From assembly GCA_018257865.1 (NCBI GenBank), contig JAEUBA010000003.1, positions 124,001 to 188,000 on the forward strand: DNA of 64,000 nucleotides, read 5' to 3'. This document shows positions 10,787 through 22,908 of this stretch, one piece after another. Both the position numbers and the translations under genes were made by a program. The stretch comes from Stereocaulon alpinum (Eukaryota; Ascomycota; Lecanoromycetes; Lecanorales; Stereocaulaceae). Each line of letters starts with the position of its first letter. The first letter of the stretch is position 1. The notes under the pieces were generated by a model that was given only the letters and a program-made list of their open reading frames with translations, did not search any database and was not told the origin of the DNA.

Positions 10787-11184
10787 CCTGAGATAGGGCT
10801 AGTGTTCGTTTTGATTATAACATGACAATACTTCGATCTCTAGGATCTTGCGCCATCTAGAAGATCACGAACGATCTGTCAAAGGATGCGACTGTGATTT
10901 CTTCACGACCCCAAGCGTCGAACCCGAAGAGATCCATGTTAATGTAATATTACACAATGGTTTCTTTGAGATTTTTGAGAACTATGATATTATTCCGGAG
11001 GTTGTGTGTATTTATGCCTTTTAGGCGGAGTTGCAATTACTCAGTTGGCACTCCAATGATCTCTTCGTGACAGATCAGCCTACAAGGCAAATACCTCCAG
11101 TCTGCAAAAGCCTTACTCTTCCTCGATCACGAAAACAGTGAAGGAGCAATCCTAACGATCAATTCCAACATAGTCGTGCTGAGA
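10787..11184. other. Intergenic, nothing recognised
   Basis: 398 bp with moderately AT-rich composition. The upstream half of the transporter pseudogene would be expected here, but no matching peptide was found in any frame. Confidence 0.4.
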
Positions 11185-11637
11185 ATGATGGATTACAGTC
11201 CCTGTCCGGGCGAGATGGGCCAAGACATCAAGCAGATTGAAGACAGGAAGAGTTCTGGCCGCATCAAAGAATGTCGACCCAACATCATTGAAAAAACGTT
11301 AATAGAGGGGCGTGACACATGGATTGAAGAGCCCGTTGTATTGCAATGGAATGTCTCGAGCCTAGGCGTCTCCGCAGCCTTAAGTGAACTAAATGAATTA
11401 TACGAGCAATGGTGCGCATCGGGACCAGGACCATTTTGGCCTTCCTCGGATCCTCTATGGTTACAGACGTGTGAAGCGCTTCGAGATGCTGGGCTGCCAT
11501 GGCTGAATAACAACCTGAACCTTCCCGACGAGATCGATCCCAGCTGGCCGTTCAAATTTAAAGCATTACGAGAGAGAGGCTGTGATTGCAAAGGGTGCCT
11601 GCAGTGGAGACAAAGACGCATCAGGCTATATCTGTAA
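11185..11637 (+). CDS. Doubtful ORF, unrecognised
   Basis: An ATG-started frame of 150 codons. It has a tryptophan- and proline-containing central part (LYEQWCASGPGPFWPSSDPL, then ALRDAGLPWL) and a Cys cluster near the end (CDCKGC). Composition is protein-like, but the family is unknown to me and the neighbourhood is full of gene remnants. It could be a remnant exon of a larger gene. Frames after 11637 continue briefly without a clear splice site. Confidence 0.25.
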   Translation: MMDYSPCPGEMGQDIKQIEDRKSSGRIKECRPNIIEKTLIEGRDTWIEEPVVLQWNVSSLGVSAALSELNELYEQWCASGPGPFWPSSDPLWLQTCEALRDAGLPWLNNNLNLPDEIDPSWPFKFKALRERGCDCKGCLQWRQRRIRLYL

Positions 11638-13536
11638 TTGGAGCGAGGGAAACCTGTATGTATTTAGAGCTTTGCAGCAAGAAATACGGCGCCAAGAACC
11701 GTCAATAAAGCCGTTATTGGTAGCTAGTCACATGGATCCTGACGTCGTGGGAGCTGGCGCGCAGATGTTTGGATAGGAAGTCTTCCAATATGGAAATGAA
11801 TGGGAAAGTGCAACTAATAAGCTCAGACAGCTGACCAAGGCGAAAGACCTATCATTTTCGCAGCATCCTAGACCAACGATAAAGGGCAATCAGACGACTT
11901 TCATGCAATCTCCAAGCTTTCTATGCTTCTTCCACTAGCGCTGCATGTCGATGCATTATGAAACTTCGATTGTGTCGTAGCTCTACCAGCATCGGTGAGA
12001 CGACAACTGGGTACACCTCGAAGTACGCTTCTGAACCCATGCTTGGACGAGTTTTTGTTCACGTTCAAAGAACCGACGGTATGCGTTGCAACGGTTGTGT
12101 CTGCGGGAATGAATTGTGCATGTCCACCTCTGGCGGTAGTCCTGAAGCCACAGAACCTAGTAATTCCTATTTCACGGAAGGTCGAATATCTCAAAGGCTC
12201 GGATGATACAACTTATGGCTCCTGGGATACTGTAGGTCTTCTGGTGATGTACGCCCAAGAACGACGGTTCTGGATCTTGCAGAGATACTAAGACAATCTA
12301 GCTTGATGACTTCAGGCGTCGGTTTTCACATGGCGCCAGTTCATTCGCGGCTCTGGATTCGAAGAATGAGCCGTTGGTAGTATTCTTGTCGCAATCAGGG
12401 TTGAAAAAGGATGTATGCTCGCCGCCAATATTGGTACACGATGGACTCCATCCGAAGATGGAAACGATCCAAAGCATTCGCTACATTGCTTTGGATCTTT
12501 TGTCAATGTCATCAGGCCTAAATGTTGTCAAGGGATGATGGTAGCTTACTTCATTCCCTAAATCAAACAGATCCCAGATTCATACTATGAACTTGTTGAT
12601 CTTCTATAAGATAGCTTGTAAAGTATATCGATAAAACGTGAGTAGTCTGGATCATTGCATAAGGTAACGGTGGGCTTTGGCTAAGATGCGTACGTGATAG
12701 ACTCTTGTATACACCTTCGAAATTGCGAAGTTGGTTCAAACAGTATGAAAGAGGACCATGTATAGCCTTTGCGCCTGGGTGAGCTGTCGTAGAGTATGTT
12801 TGCATTCTTGCATCATCTCATCAGTCTTTGGGTGATCTACCGATGATCATTCGCTTTCGTCTGTGATCTGATCCTATCTCTTGCAAGTTCATGGCGGTTG
12901 CTGAGATTTTGTTCTCATAAATAATAATCCATTGCCGCCGCTTTTCCACCAAACATCTAGAGGCTCTACGCCTAAAAGCTAGGCCGTCAATTCAATTACT
13001 GCGGATCTACTGTACTACGTACTAGGAACCAACTGACCTAAGTGTGAAAGAGCAACGTAATGCTTTCTAGTAACCAAGCAGCAGCTTCAATTTTAAGAGA
13101 GCGCAATCACCCGGGAACAACCCATGAATACACAGGTCGCACGACGTTAGGGCGGCGCTCACCTGAGTCTCGAGGCACATCAAGGACCGAAGACGTTCAC
13201 ACCGCCCGAGACTGATCCTGGAACGTGGGCCCCGGAGCCGCTTTAGAGACACAATAATTAGGTATCAATTATGCTTTAGGGGCACTCTTAGGGGGATCCC
13301 CCGCCCGGAAACCATGCACCCTTCTTTATCCTCAACGTGCAATGGAGGGTGAGTCCGGCTCAGTTGATAGGCAACATCCGGCGTTGTCCTATACCCAAAG
13401 CAATCATCCAACGACAAGGCTGCATGAATCTAGTCTTTGAGTATGCATCAGCAAGCACCATGAGTCACGAGTCCCTCAATCTTTGGCTCCGCGAGTCTGG
13501 TCAACGGCCACAGAATCTTTTGAGTCCTCCACTGCT
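11638..13536. other. Gene-poor stretch
   Basis: About 1.9 kb with only short, unrelated frames on both strands. A 98-codon plus-strand frame around 11995..12291 has a protein-like look, but no start, splice partner or recognised family. I see no gene, repeat or mobile element here that I can support. Confidence 0.45.
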
Positions 13537-14582
13537 ATGACATCTACAAAGGAGACCAAGAACTTGCTAAGCTGTATCTGGGACGGATCACTACCTATAG
13601 AGATCCGTCTGTCGGCCTCCGAATGTCGTGTGTATGATCAAGCTGACCCATACTTGGTACGAGATCGATCCCTACGATGGTGGAGGAAGCTGACTTGATA
13701 CGTAGATACAGTATCCTCGACTGTCTTACCTACCCTTCCTCTTGCCTCGCCTTCATGCCTTCTTCGCTCCCTCGTTCATTGACCCTGAGGTCATATCATA
13801 CGATGGCTGGTTCTCCTTTGAAGACGTGCCATTGAAATGGCAGTACCCGTTGGGCCTGTTGTACGATTTGGTTTCTGGTGCCTCGCCGTCTCAGGCTTCA
13901 GGTCTAGATGTTCAAGATCAGTCACCGTTGGATAGACAGGATGATCATCTGCCATGGCGGTTGACGCTACACTTTACAGAATGGCCTGAACATGCACTTG
14001 TGCGTCCAGATGCGGAGGGCAAGATGCTACATGATGCCTTCATCAACAGCGTCAAAGAGGCAGACTTTCTAAGAAATGGCACCGCAAAGGGCATCATGTC
14101 GCTGTCAAAAGATGACTCGACCAAGCTGTGGAACGCAGTTCAAGAGCGTAAGCCATATAGAGCAGTCTCTACCCATAACGTTATTGCTTGGAGCTTTGCT
14201 AATTAAGGCGCTGGCAGATGATTTTGAGTCGTTCAATCCAATCTCTAGGCGACTTCTGTATGCTCAAGGCGCTCCTCTCCGCCATGTACCATTGAAGATC
14301 TATCTACCATCCTGTCCCACCGCTTCCGAGCCCACGTCCGGACATCTGCGGGTTGTTCAATCCCTGATCACACCGAGCACTCCTGGCTCACGAGAGCCAC
14401 AAACCCTTGGCACAGCTCTACACGCCTTGTTGCCATCCCTTTTCCCAAGCCGAAGGACCCCAATCCTTGCAAAAGCGGTACTGCACGGAGCTGTTGTGCC
14501 CATGGGTGCGTTGGTGGAAGACCTAATGAGGACGGCGGCATATCTGGATGGCTGGGTGCATCTGGGTGTCGTTATGATGTGA
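13537..14582 (+). CDS. ATG5: Autophagy protein Atg5
   Basis: Three exons, 13537..13656, 13712..14147 and 14218..14582; introns of 55 and 70 nt; 921 nt, 306 aa. The opening [13 protein letters not shown] is diagnostic of fungal Atg5, followed by [20 protein letters not shown], the [20 protein letters not shown] block and [11 protein letters not shown]. The second splice joins CAA GAG C to AT GAT, restoring the family sequence [18 protein letters not shown]. Atg5 is conjugated to Atg12. With Atg16 it acts as the E3-like factor that attaches Atg8 to phosphatidylethanolamine on the growing autophagosome. The lysine expected to accept Atg12 lies in the middle region and was not assigned with certainty. 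The start at 13537 gives the usual short lead before IWDGS. Confidence 0.92.
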
Positions 14583-15499
14583 AAGAAGTTCCTTGTCTTG
14601 TAGTTGGATGTCCGGCAATCCAGTACTCCTTGCACAATCGAACAAGTTGTTCTTGCGAAGCAGCAATTGTCATTAATTGCACTTTTGCCTCGATCTGGTA
14701 CGCCAATATGACCGACCAGCCTATGAGCCTCGAACAAACGTTCGCAGGCAGAAATGGTGGTTGATTATGCGTTCGTGAAAAGTGTGAAAAAGAGGACAAT
14801 GGTGGCCCGCCGGAGATTTTTAGCGTACTGCGGGCGCTAGTGAGTTCGAAGATTTCCTTCCAATTTGGCACACCACATCTTTTCCCCATCTACAATGGTA
14901 CAACATGTCAATCGATAGCACGTGGTATCCATGTAGGCTCAATGGAAGCAGGCCATAAGAACCAACACGAGTCGGCCAAGCAGTCGTCTGAATTTTCCAA
15001 GTCTCATTCTTGGCAACCATCTTATTTAAGCCGTCTCTTCTGCGACTCTGTTGGATTGACCAAGACCATTTGATCAACTTGCACCACCACGGCTTTGCCT
15101 ACCTCTTGTGCCTTTCACTATGGTCTTGGGGCATACTTTATTCAGCCAGTGGAAGAACAGAACAGGTTTTTAGCAGAGCCGTGTCTTCTCCACCCTACCA
15201 TCTCTTGTCCTTGTGGGCTGATAGGACTATATTACGGACAGACATATCGAAACCGCCAACCTCGACGACTTTGAGGGAATTTTTACCTCAGCTGCTTGGC
15301 GTCAAGTCTCACACATTCAGGTGATCACCAACTTTCAACGCCATTGCGATAATCAATTCCAGATCTAGTTGCGAACCATTCCAATGAATTAAACATTACA
15401 CATTGACTGCTTGTGCAGTGTTACAGACCAGCAGTCATACGCCGACAAGTTGAAAATCTGCCTCCTTTGCTAGCTAGGACCAAGTAAGACGTGCCTTGT
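14583..15499. other. Convergent intergenic region, nothing recognised
   Basis: 917 bp between ATG5 and the minus-strand duplicated-exon gene. An ATG-started minus frame at 14889..14572 (105 codons) is the longest and has no recognisable feature. No repeat or RNA gene was seen. Confidence 0.45.
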
Positions 15500-16919
15500 T
15501 TAGTCACTATTTTCGAACTTGATCCTATCCTCATTAGCGTCTATGAACGTCGCTTTGGGCTCTAGGTCATCTGTGGTGGGATATACTCCACCTGGAAGCA
15601 GCGTTCCCGTTGTATCCCGAAATGTGTCCGCGCACTTGGTCTTCAAGGGAAATCGACGAAGGTTTGCAGTCTTTGTGCCTCGCTTCATGGAGGGCTTCTT
15701 GACCTTAGAAGACTTACTGTCAGTGCGCGGGTTCTTAATCGTCTGTGTTGTTGGCGTTGGAGCTGTAGCGTCAAGCCATCTGTTTATGACGACTAGTTTT
15801 CTGTAGGCTGCTTGAAATTCGAGACCATCATTAGGCCCGTCCTCGACTTTCTTCCAACAGAATGTCAGAACTTGTTTCCACCATTTTGAGTTTTCGAGAA
15901 GCCCTTCAAGTTGAGCAAATCGTCCCGGTGTAATAAGCTTAGGCAAAGGAGTCATGTCTGGCTGGCTGAAGAAGTCTTCAGCAAGCTCTACTTCGCGGAG
16001 ACCTGTGCACTCGTCCCGAAACAGGCCTAAAAGCTGTACCACATTCTCGACGACGTCCTCTAGCTTCTTCACCATGGGACGGACGCGCTCATACTGCTGA
16101 TGCACCTCGGTTGCATCGACATTCGAGATGATCCGGCGGCGGATTGCATCCTGTATCTGAGCGATTTCCACCTTCTTCTTGAGTAGCTCTTCCAAGTCGA
16201 TATTCATATCGCGCTCCGTGCGTAGTTCATATTCTGCTATTATAGCGTTGCGTGACGGTACTGTTGTCCCTAGTTGACTTCCTAGGCGTCCTATCTTGGG
16301 TTGGAGGCCGATGATAGTCATCCCCATGGTGACCAGCTCAACATCTGCTTTATCCAGGAATTTATCGATCTCCCCTTTAGAGCGGTTCTCGAGGTTATTC
16401 TTGGGCGTACCTCGGTGTTTGACGGTGGGAAGGAACTCTTCCGACAGCGCGTCTTCTCCTTGGTCTTCTTGGTTGGCTGTGATGGGGCTTGGCCACACCT
16501 TTTTGTCATGTATGACCTTACTGATGTATCTGTCGACTGTAAGCGAGATCTCTGTTCACGACCAGAAGCGACCTACGTTGGATGGACTCCGAACTTGCCT
16601 ACTACCGGTCAACGTTTGTGTCCATCTCCAAAGACTTTCGACAACTTACACGCAAGCTCATCCCGTGTCAAGTAATCCCCCCATGCAAAGAGCTGACCCA
16701 ATCTCCACAGAAACCATTCGTCTTCTTCCGAAAGTTTGGCCATCTCCAACGTGTTGGCTCCCCCAAGCTCCGCTAGAGACGTTTAGCCTTTGATCCATGT
16801 AGAGATCGGAGCGCGGAGAACTGACATGCAACCTCGCCTTCTGTGATGGGGTTTCCCCATTGGATGAAATGGGTCAGTCTTCGGATGAACCATTTGTCTG
16901 TCAACGAAAGCTTCGTCAT
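15500..16919 (-). CDS. Unrecognised coiled-coil protein with a duplicated first exon
   Basis: Three exons on the minus strand, 16919..16826, 16772..16650 and 16536..15500; introns of 53 and 113 nt; 1254 nt, 417 aa. Exon 1 starts MTKLSLTDKWFIRRL and exon 2 contains MAKLSEEDEWFLWRL. Over 31 aligned residues 14 are identical, both preceded by TLEM, and both exons end in the same phase and sequence context (GC?T|GT). The long third exon holds alternating acidic and basic heptad-like stretches (for example LEELLKKKVEIAQIQDAIRR at about 180-200), a tryptophan-rich part (NSKWWKQVLTFCWKK) and a basic Ser/Thr tail. No known family was recognised. A TATA box lies 66 bp upstream of the exon 1 ATG, supporting that start. 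Confidence 0.65.
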
Positions 16920-16984
16920 CTCCAGCGTTGTGAAGAGAAGATGATGTCACATGGACCAGCACTTTGATCTAAGAAAAAAGCTGA

Positions 16985-16993
16985 CTTTATATA
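16985..16993 (-). promoter_or_regulatory. TATA box of the duplicated-exon gene
   Basis: The minus strand reads TATATAAAG here. It lies 66-74 bp upstream of the exon 1 ATG at 16919, a usual fungal distance. It is the clearest core promoter element in the window. Confidence 0.55.
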
Positions 16994-18056
16994 CACAGCG
17001 GTGCTTTCGTACACGAGTCAATGTTTCTAAGGCCTCTTTGTGATTGAAGGAAGGGCAAATCCTGTGTACTGCTACTATTGGGAAGAGCTACTGATTCAAT
17101 TTAGGTGAATGAGATACAGAGCCGAGACTGTCATAACTGTCCCCATTACGTTAGGCGGGTTCGGTATCGAGCCTCCAACACGCGCAGACAATGAATACTA
17201 AGTGTGGTGTAAGACATTGTGGTGAGACATCGACAAAGCTCCCATACCAGCCGCGGAACACTATCTTCTGATACATTGATAGATCTATTAACGAGCAGGA
17301 TACGCGTACATGACAATTGAAACACTGCCATTGCGGATGTATCTCAAGTACAAAGCGAGGATGATCTAGGAGGAACGGGATAGCCGTTTGTCATTGCATC
17401 TTTGGCAGTACCATCAGTCTTCCATGTCGGTTCCAGACAATCTTGGGACAGAAATCCTAGTATGAGTTGCCAAGGTGCCAACAGAATCAGACTCTCATAT
17501 TGTTGATTCATTCGGTATCCGCCCTGTTTCCACAAGACAATACAGTGGCTCAAAGTGCGAAACAGTTATCGCAGAGTGCAGGAGTGGCACCGAGACCGGA
17601 GATCAAAGCATGACTACGGTAACCTCTCCTAGAATACGGACTCTAGAAAGAGGGCGCCAATCTCAACAGGAGCCATCAGGCGCAAGCCCAGACTACAGCC
17701 GGGATACGGGGTCTCGAGTTTGAGCCGAGTAGTAACGACAGGCTGAGTATGATGTGACAATGGTTGAGTAATTTGCTAAGCGTGACTGTCGGATCCATAA
17801 TACCTGGCCAAGTTGACTAGATCCCCTGTAGGCAGGGAGGACTGATGCAGCTTAGCTTTTAGCGTGCGCCCTTTCTTATGACGAGAGACTGTCTATAAGA
17901 TCATGTACCTCCCCATCGACCTTTCGGCCTTATCGCAAACCCTCCGCCGCTGAAGCTCGTCATCTCATTGGCTCGCTAGCTCCAAGCCTTCTGATTCGCC
18001 GCCCGTTTCCAAGCCTTGTCGCTCATCTCAACGCCCGATTTCGCCCTCCATCGAAC
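16994..18056. other. Intergenic, nothing recognised
   Basis: About 1.06 kb between divergent genes. Short frames only. The last 150 bp before 18057 are pyrimidine-rich, as in many fungal promoters. Confidence 0.45.
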
Positions 18057-18951
18057 ATGGACTCCGGATGGGACAACCTAGTGCCCGGCTTGCAGCAGAC
18101 TATGCATTACATGCATGAGTCTACTGCAGCCGAGGACAGGTAGATTTTGTATTTTTTACCTCTCGCTGACTGCTAGCAGTCGAAGGGGTACGACGCATCT
18201 TCTGCATGCAGGTTGGGACGCTAATTTCTCAGCCGAACGGTCTTTAGACCTACATGTCGAAGCCAATTTCGAAGGCCTGCATGCTCCCACCGTAGTCCAG
18301 CCGGGTTCTTATCCATATGGCGTCCCTGATGTCGTTGGCAATGGCACGAAATGGTATGCCACCAACAATCATGCCATTGACGCATCCCAATACGGTACTG
18401 GAGCTGTAGATCAACAAGACACCCCATCATGGACCATGACATTGTCGCCCAATGCGACTCTTCACAGCACACCATCGGCCCATAATCCGACTATCTTCAA
18501 CAATTATTGCGTCGCTGCCGCAACTGATTATGGCCTCAACCCGTATGGGTTCCCTACAGACACCGGCACTGTGTACGCTACACATGTGCCTGTGGCCGCC
18601 AGATTCGGGTATCCCAACAATGTCGGCCTCCAGCATTGGCCACCCGTACCGCCAACAAACCCCTTCTTGAACCCAACACCATTCGCTCCCACTTTCACCA
18701 GTACACCACCTTTCCCTGCTCCAGTTGCGACCCCTGCCAATACGGGAGCCACCACCCAGTCACCACCAACATGCCCCAACTGCGGAAATACCTTCACCCG
18801 CACCTCTGATCTCGATCGCCACATGAAGAAATATCAGCCGGGCCCTAAGGAGTACCAGTGCGCGGTTGCAGGGTGTAAGTATAAGGGTAGTCATCGGAAG
18901 GACAAGCTAGAGGACCATGTACGTCGTCGTCACCCTGAGTCGATCGAGTGA
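18057..18951 (+). CDS. C2H2 zinc-finger protein, one finger degenerate
   Basis: Two exons, 18057..18139 and 18180..18951, with a very short 40-nt intron (GTAGAT...CTAGCAG, branch GCTGAC); 284 aa. An acceptor three bases earlier is equally possible and would add one residue. Residues about 30-220 are low-complexity Pro/Thr/Asn with no structure seen. Two zinc fingers lie at the C-terminus. The first, CPNCGNTFTRTSDLDRHMKK, has its two cysteines and first histidine, but the expected last histidine is a tyrosine (KKYQ). The second is a complete CX4C...HX4H finger (CAVAGC, ending DHVRRRH). It is a likely DNA-binding nuclear protein of unknown target. Confidence 0.75.
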
Positions 18952-19745
18952 TATCAAATCAAGTGAGAAGTGGCAGGCTGAAATCGTCAAGATTATGGAT
19001 CAGAAATGAGATTAGTTATCATGTGTATTCGAGGCGCTAGATAGGTAGTTATTGGACTGGAAAATAGAACGGTGTTGATTGCGACGACGAGTACCTCGGA
19101 CTTTCCAATTCGCCCCCTTTTCATCCTATTAATATCATCAACCCACTCTCTTGAAAGAAACGCGGTACACCACACCGTATCCTATCTTACCCTCTCCCAT
19201 CTCACTAAAATCCACCCCAACGAGACTTCAATCATTTCACACTTACGCTTATAAGAACTACACCCAACTACCCCATCTACTCTATTGTCCTTGGCGCAAG
19301 CTACTAACTAACAATCGCATTACCCCTTAGGCGCCTTCTATCGCTCGAATTGGTTGAGGAAGGATTTATATAGTGCATGGGGTTGGAAGGAGGGACGGGT
19401 TGTGCTTTGATGGGAGGTTGAATAAGGTATTTGTTGGGCGGTTTGGGGATGGTTTACGTTGTGGGGTTGAGCGCTTAGAAGGGAACTGTAGATTGTCGTG
19501 GAGGGGTTTGGGAAGGGTGATTTTGGGTGTAAGGGTGAGTGGGTAGGTAGATATTGATTGTTTGTAGAAACGGCTCTAGTTGAATGGCTTTCGCTTTTCT
19601 TGAGATCGTAACACCAGAAACCTTCGATCCACGCATACGCCCGTAATCCAAAAGAAAAAAAAAGAAGAAAAAAAATTTAACAACTCTACACACTACATCA
19701 CTAACCTTATCTCTATCCAACATCCTATCCTATCCCACTACCCCA
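18952..19745. other. Intergenic with A-rich tract
   Basis: 794 bp between convergent genes. A broken A-run (A with a few G) covers about 19650..19677. No gene recognised. Confidence 0.5.
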
Positions 19746-21497
19746 CTAAAGCAAATACCGATAATCAGGACTCAAATCCCCCTTCTCCGTCTTCTCAAAC
19801 TCTGTCAAGCCCAGGTCCGTCCCTGCTTTATCTCGATTGCGGTTTTGGATTGTGAGGCTAATAGCGTAGAGACAGCAAGCTGCAGCACTCAAACAGCTGA
19901 ATCCAATGCAAATCTTGTAGCCTTGTTTGAACTGTGGTGCGTCCTTTGCTAAGAAAGAGTAGGTGGCGATGATTCCGCCAATGTTTCCGAAGCCGATTTG
20001 CCATGCTGTGCCGACGGCGCGCCGATGGTGGCCACCGAGGTTCAAATTGAACCAGCAGACTGTGACGGGGAGAGCGGAATAAGTGCCCATTGTTACGAGG
20101 AAGAGGGCGCCGTATTCGAGGTGGGTGTTTTTGTGGTGGGTGAGGAGGATGGAGAAGCCGGCGATTGCCATGGCGATTGGGATTATGGTGAAGAGGAAGC
20201 GGTGTTTGAAGAAGTCGGAGAAGAAGGCTATGATGAGGGCGAAAGTGAAGGATGCGGCCCAGGGGGGGACCGAGTGTAGTTGCGTGCCGATTTGACTGTA
20301 ACCGTAGGTTTTTATGATGCTGGGGGCGAAGAAGGCGTATCTAGTGAAGAAATGTAAAGAAATGTATTGGACGGCAATGGAGTGGTGATAGGGCTTACCC
20401 GTAGGCTGGTACGATGAGGCCAAAGTACATAAATGCGCCGATGAAAAATTTGAAGTCTTTGAAGCAGTTGAATACGTCTCTAAATGTTATTCGGCGCTCG
20501 CGAGCGGAGCGGCCTTGGTCTTTGCGGAGGCGGGCGCGGACGTAGGCGCGCTCATCTTCTCGTAGCCTGTCAAGATCACTGGGTGAATAGTCTGAAGGAA
20601 GATCATTTATAATTATAAAGCGGTAGCTTACCATTTTGCTTCTTCTGGGAAATCAGGGATCATGAAGTATAACGCAAAAGCGACCACACAAGTCAAGAGT
20701 CCCTCTTTTGGACGTCAGCCATACATAAGAAGATGCATACATCCAACGGAGAACATTTACCAAGGATGAAGATCCACCTCCAGCCCAGATACCCACGCGT
20801 ACCACTCATCTTTCCGATGGCCGAAGCAAGAAGACCCCCAAACGCGCCAGCCAGACTCGTACTGCCAAAGAAGAAAGAGTACCGCTTCTGGGCCTCTGAC
20901 CTCTTATACCACATCCCAATCAAATAAAACGAGCCTGGGAACATGCCAGTCTCCGTGAGTCCAAGAAAGAAGCGCGTAGCAAGGAGGCCACTCCAATTTG
21001 TGACGAGACCCTGGCAGATGGTAACCAAACCAAAACCAAACATACATAATGAGAGCCACACATGAGGTCTAAGTCTTTTCAAGATAATGTTGGACGGAAT
21101 TTCAAAAAGTATATATGGGACGAAAAAGATGGTCAAAGCCGTATTATATTGAGTTCCAGTGAGCTTCAGGTCTTTCTGTAAGCCGAAGACAGCGGCGTTT
21201 GCAATGTTCGTCCGGTCTAAGAAGGCGAGGAGATAGAGAATACTGAGGACCGGAATCACTCGAAGGTCAATCTTGGTGACCAGTCTTCGTTGTGTAGTAT
21301 GAGGCGGACATGGGACACCCAGGTCATCATTATATTCGGCATCAGCATGAGGGATATCGGGATCATAATTTCTGTTGCCATAGTGCTCCTTGTCATCTAC
21401 TGAGTGATCCGGGGATTCAGTGTGTTCTGGAAACAGTCAACAACTTCACAATATTCGCAAAGGGAGGCATGGCGAACTCACTCTTGTGAAAGCCCAT
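19746..21497 (-). CDS. MFS transporter, allantoate permease (Dal5) family
   Basis: Five exons on the minus strand: 21497..21482, 21426..20761, 20704..20632, 20566..20399 and 20340..19746; 1518 nt, 505 aa. The first coding exon is only 16 nt (ATG GGC TTT CAC AAG A). A hydrophilic N-terminus of about 60 residues precedes helix 1 (IPVLSILYLLAFLDRTNIAN), the diagnostic opening of anion:cation symporters of the Dal5 family. Further signatures are YNTALTIFFVPYILFEIPSN, the LTETGMFPGSFYLIGMWYKR loop, and GTAWQIGFGNIGG in the second half. Members import allantoate, ureidosuccinate, nicotinate, biotin precursors or pantothenate across the plasma membrane. The substrate cannot be told from sequence. 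The gene looks intact. Confidence 0.88.
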
Positions 21498-22908
21498 TGT
21501 GTATTGCTGGATGAGTGATTTTTCTTCTTCTTGGAAACTGAATCAGCAGGACCTATATAAAGTCTGACTGCACGTCATACCAATATTTGTACGTACAGCG
21601 GATGGCTTACTGTACCAAATACCGAGGAACACCGTTTGTACCCCGCATTCGAGTTCCACGGCTAAAATGGCGCTTACACAATCTCGCTTGTCGGTACCGG
21701 GCATAGCGTAAAAGCTACGAACCGTAACTTATCAGTGGATAGACTGCCCTCAGTGTGTTTCATAATTCATGCAAGGGGCTCTAGTGTTTCCCGTCAATAA
21801 CCTGCCTGTATTCCACGTAGTCTCTTGTCTAATAACATCAACCAGCCAGCGCGATAAACAAGTAGGATTTCAATGGTTTTCTAGCTCAACCAGCCACCAT
21901 GGCTCGGCGGATTCAATTGTTATTCAATGTGCGGGGTTGTCTTCTTCTTCGTCCACGAAAGTCAGCGTGTTACCACGCAATGGGAAAGAGGGAAAGAGGG
22001 CATGATCGTGAAAATGGTGGAAGTGCTATTTTGTAGATTCACTGGGACAAAAGTTGAGAAGTTATGAGACAAGTGTAAGTCAAGAAGGTGGGTAGTTGTA
22101 TGAAATCTTTGAATCGAAGTCGCCCTTTGTGAGACATCTTCATTCAGGCACCATAAGAAAGGCACTGGGAACCATTCGACAGGTGAGTAATACTGAAGAA
22201 ACAGGGGATACAATCTTTTTGAAGTGGACGCGAAAATGGGGTCTTGATCTGAGTATCTGGTGGGTATGGCTCGCATAGCAATTGACTTCTCAAATTGTCC
22301 TTTGATGAAGCCTTGAACAAGCTGCCATGCCATCCTATTTTTCGTTCCATTTACTCTTCCAAATACCGAGAAACCGTCAAGGGGCAGGAGCAGGGATCGG
22401 AAAACAATAAGGGCCTCCTGTAGGTTCGGACGATGAAGTGCGCTTCGGCCCGTCTCTAGCCTATAAGCATAACCAAAGAGGGGACTTAATCCGAAGAATA
22501 GCCGGCTTCGTTAACACCAAGTCTTTGGCATCGCCTCACCCCATCCAGTTCCTTCCGCCAACGTCCATCTACTGAGAACTCAACCTCTTTTATTAACCAC
22601 TTTCCTACTGACAATTGAGGAGGCAATATGCGACACCGCTTCTTCATCACTGCTTTGACTCAATCTCACTTTTAGAGCTCATGCATGGAATCCCAGTCCG
22701 AGCTGTAGGGCTAAGGCGGCCGAGTCTGATTTGGTTTCACAAGGCCAATCCTCACCTGTCGAGATCAGACCTGGCTCTCAGCCCCCTCACACCATCATTC
22801 TCACTAGATCCGTTAATATTCCTCAAAGCAGGCTACTCTGCACAGTCATCCCACTAATTTGGGTAGATCGATACACTCTATCCTCAGAGCTGCGAGCTCG
22901 TGTCCGCA
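21498..22908. other. Divergent intergenic region, nothing recognised
   Basis: 1.4 kb between divergent genes. Short frames on both strands only. Pyrimidine-rich DNA precedes the start at 22909. Confidence 0.45.

Noticed and set aside
14572..14889. 105-codon minus-strand frame downstream of ATG5
   Set aside because: It overlaps the ATG5 3' end and shows no recognisable feature.
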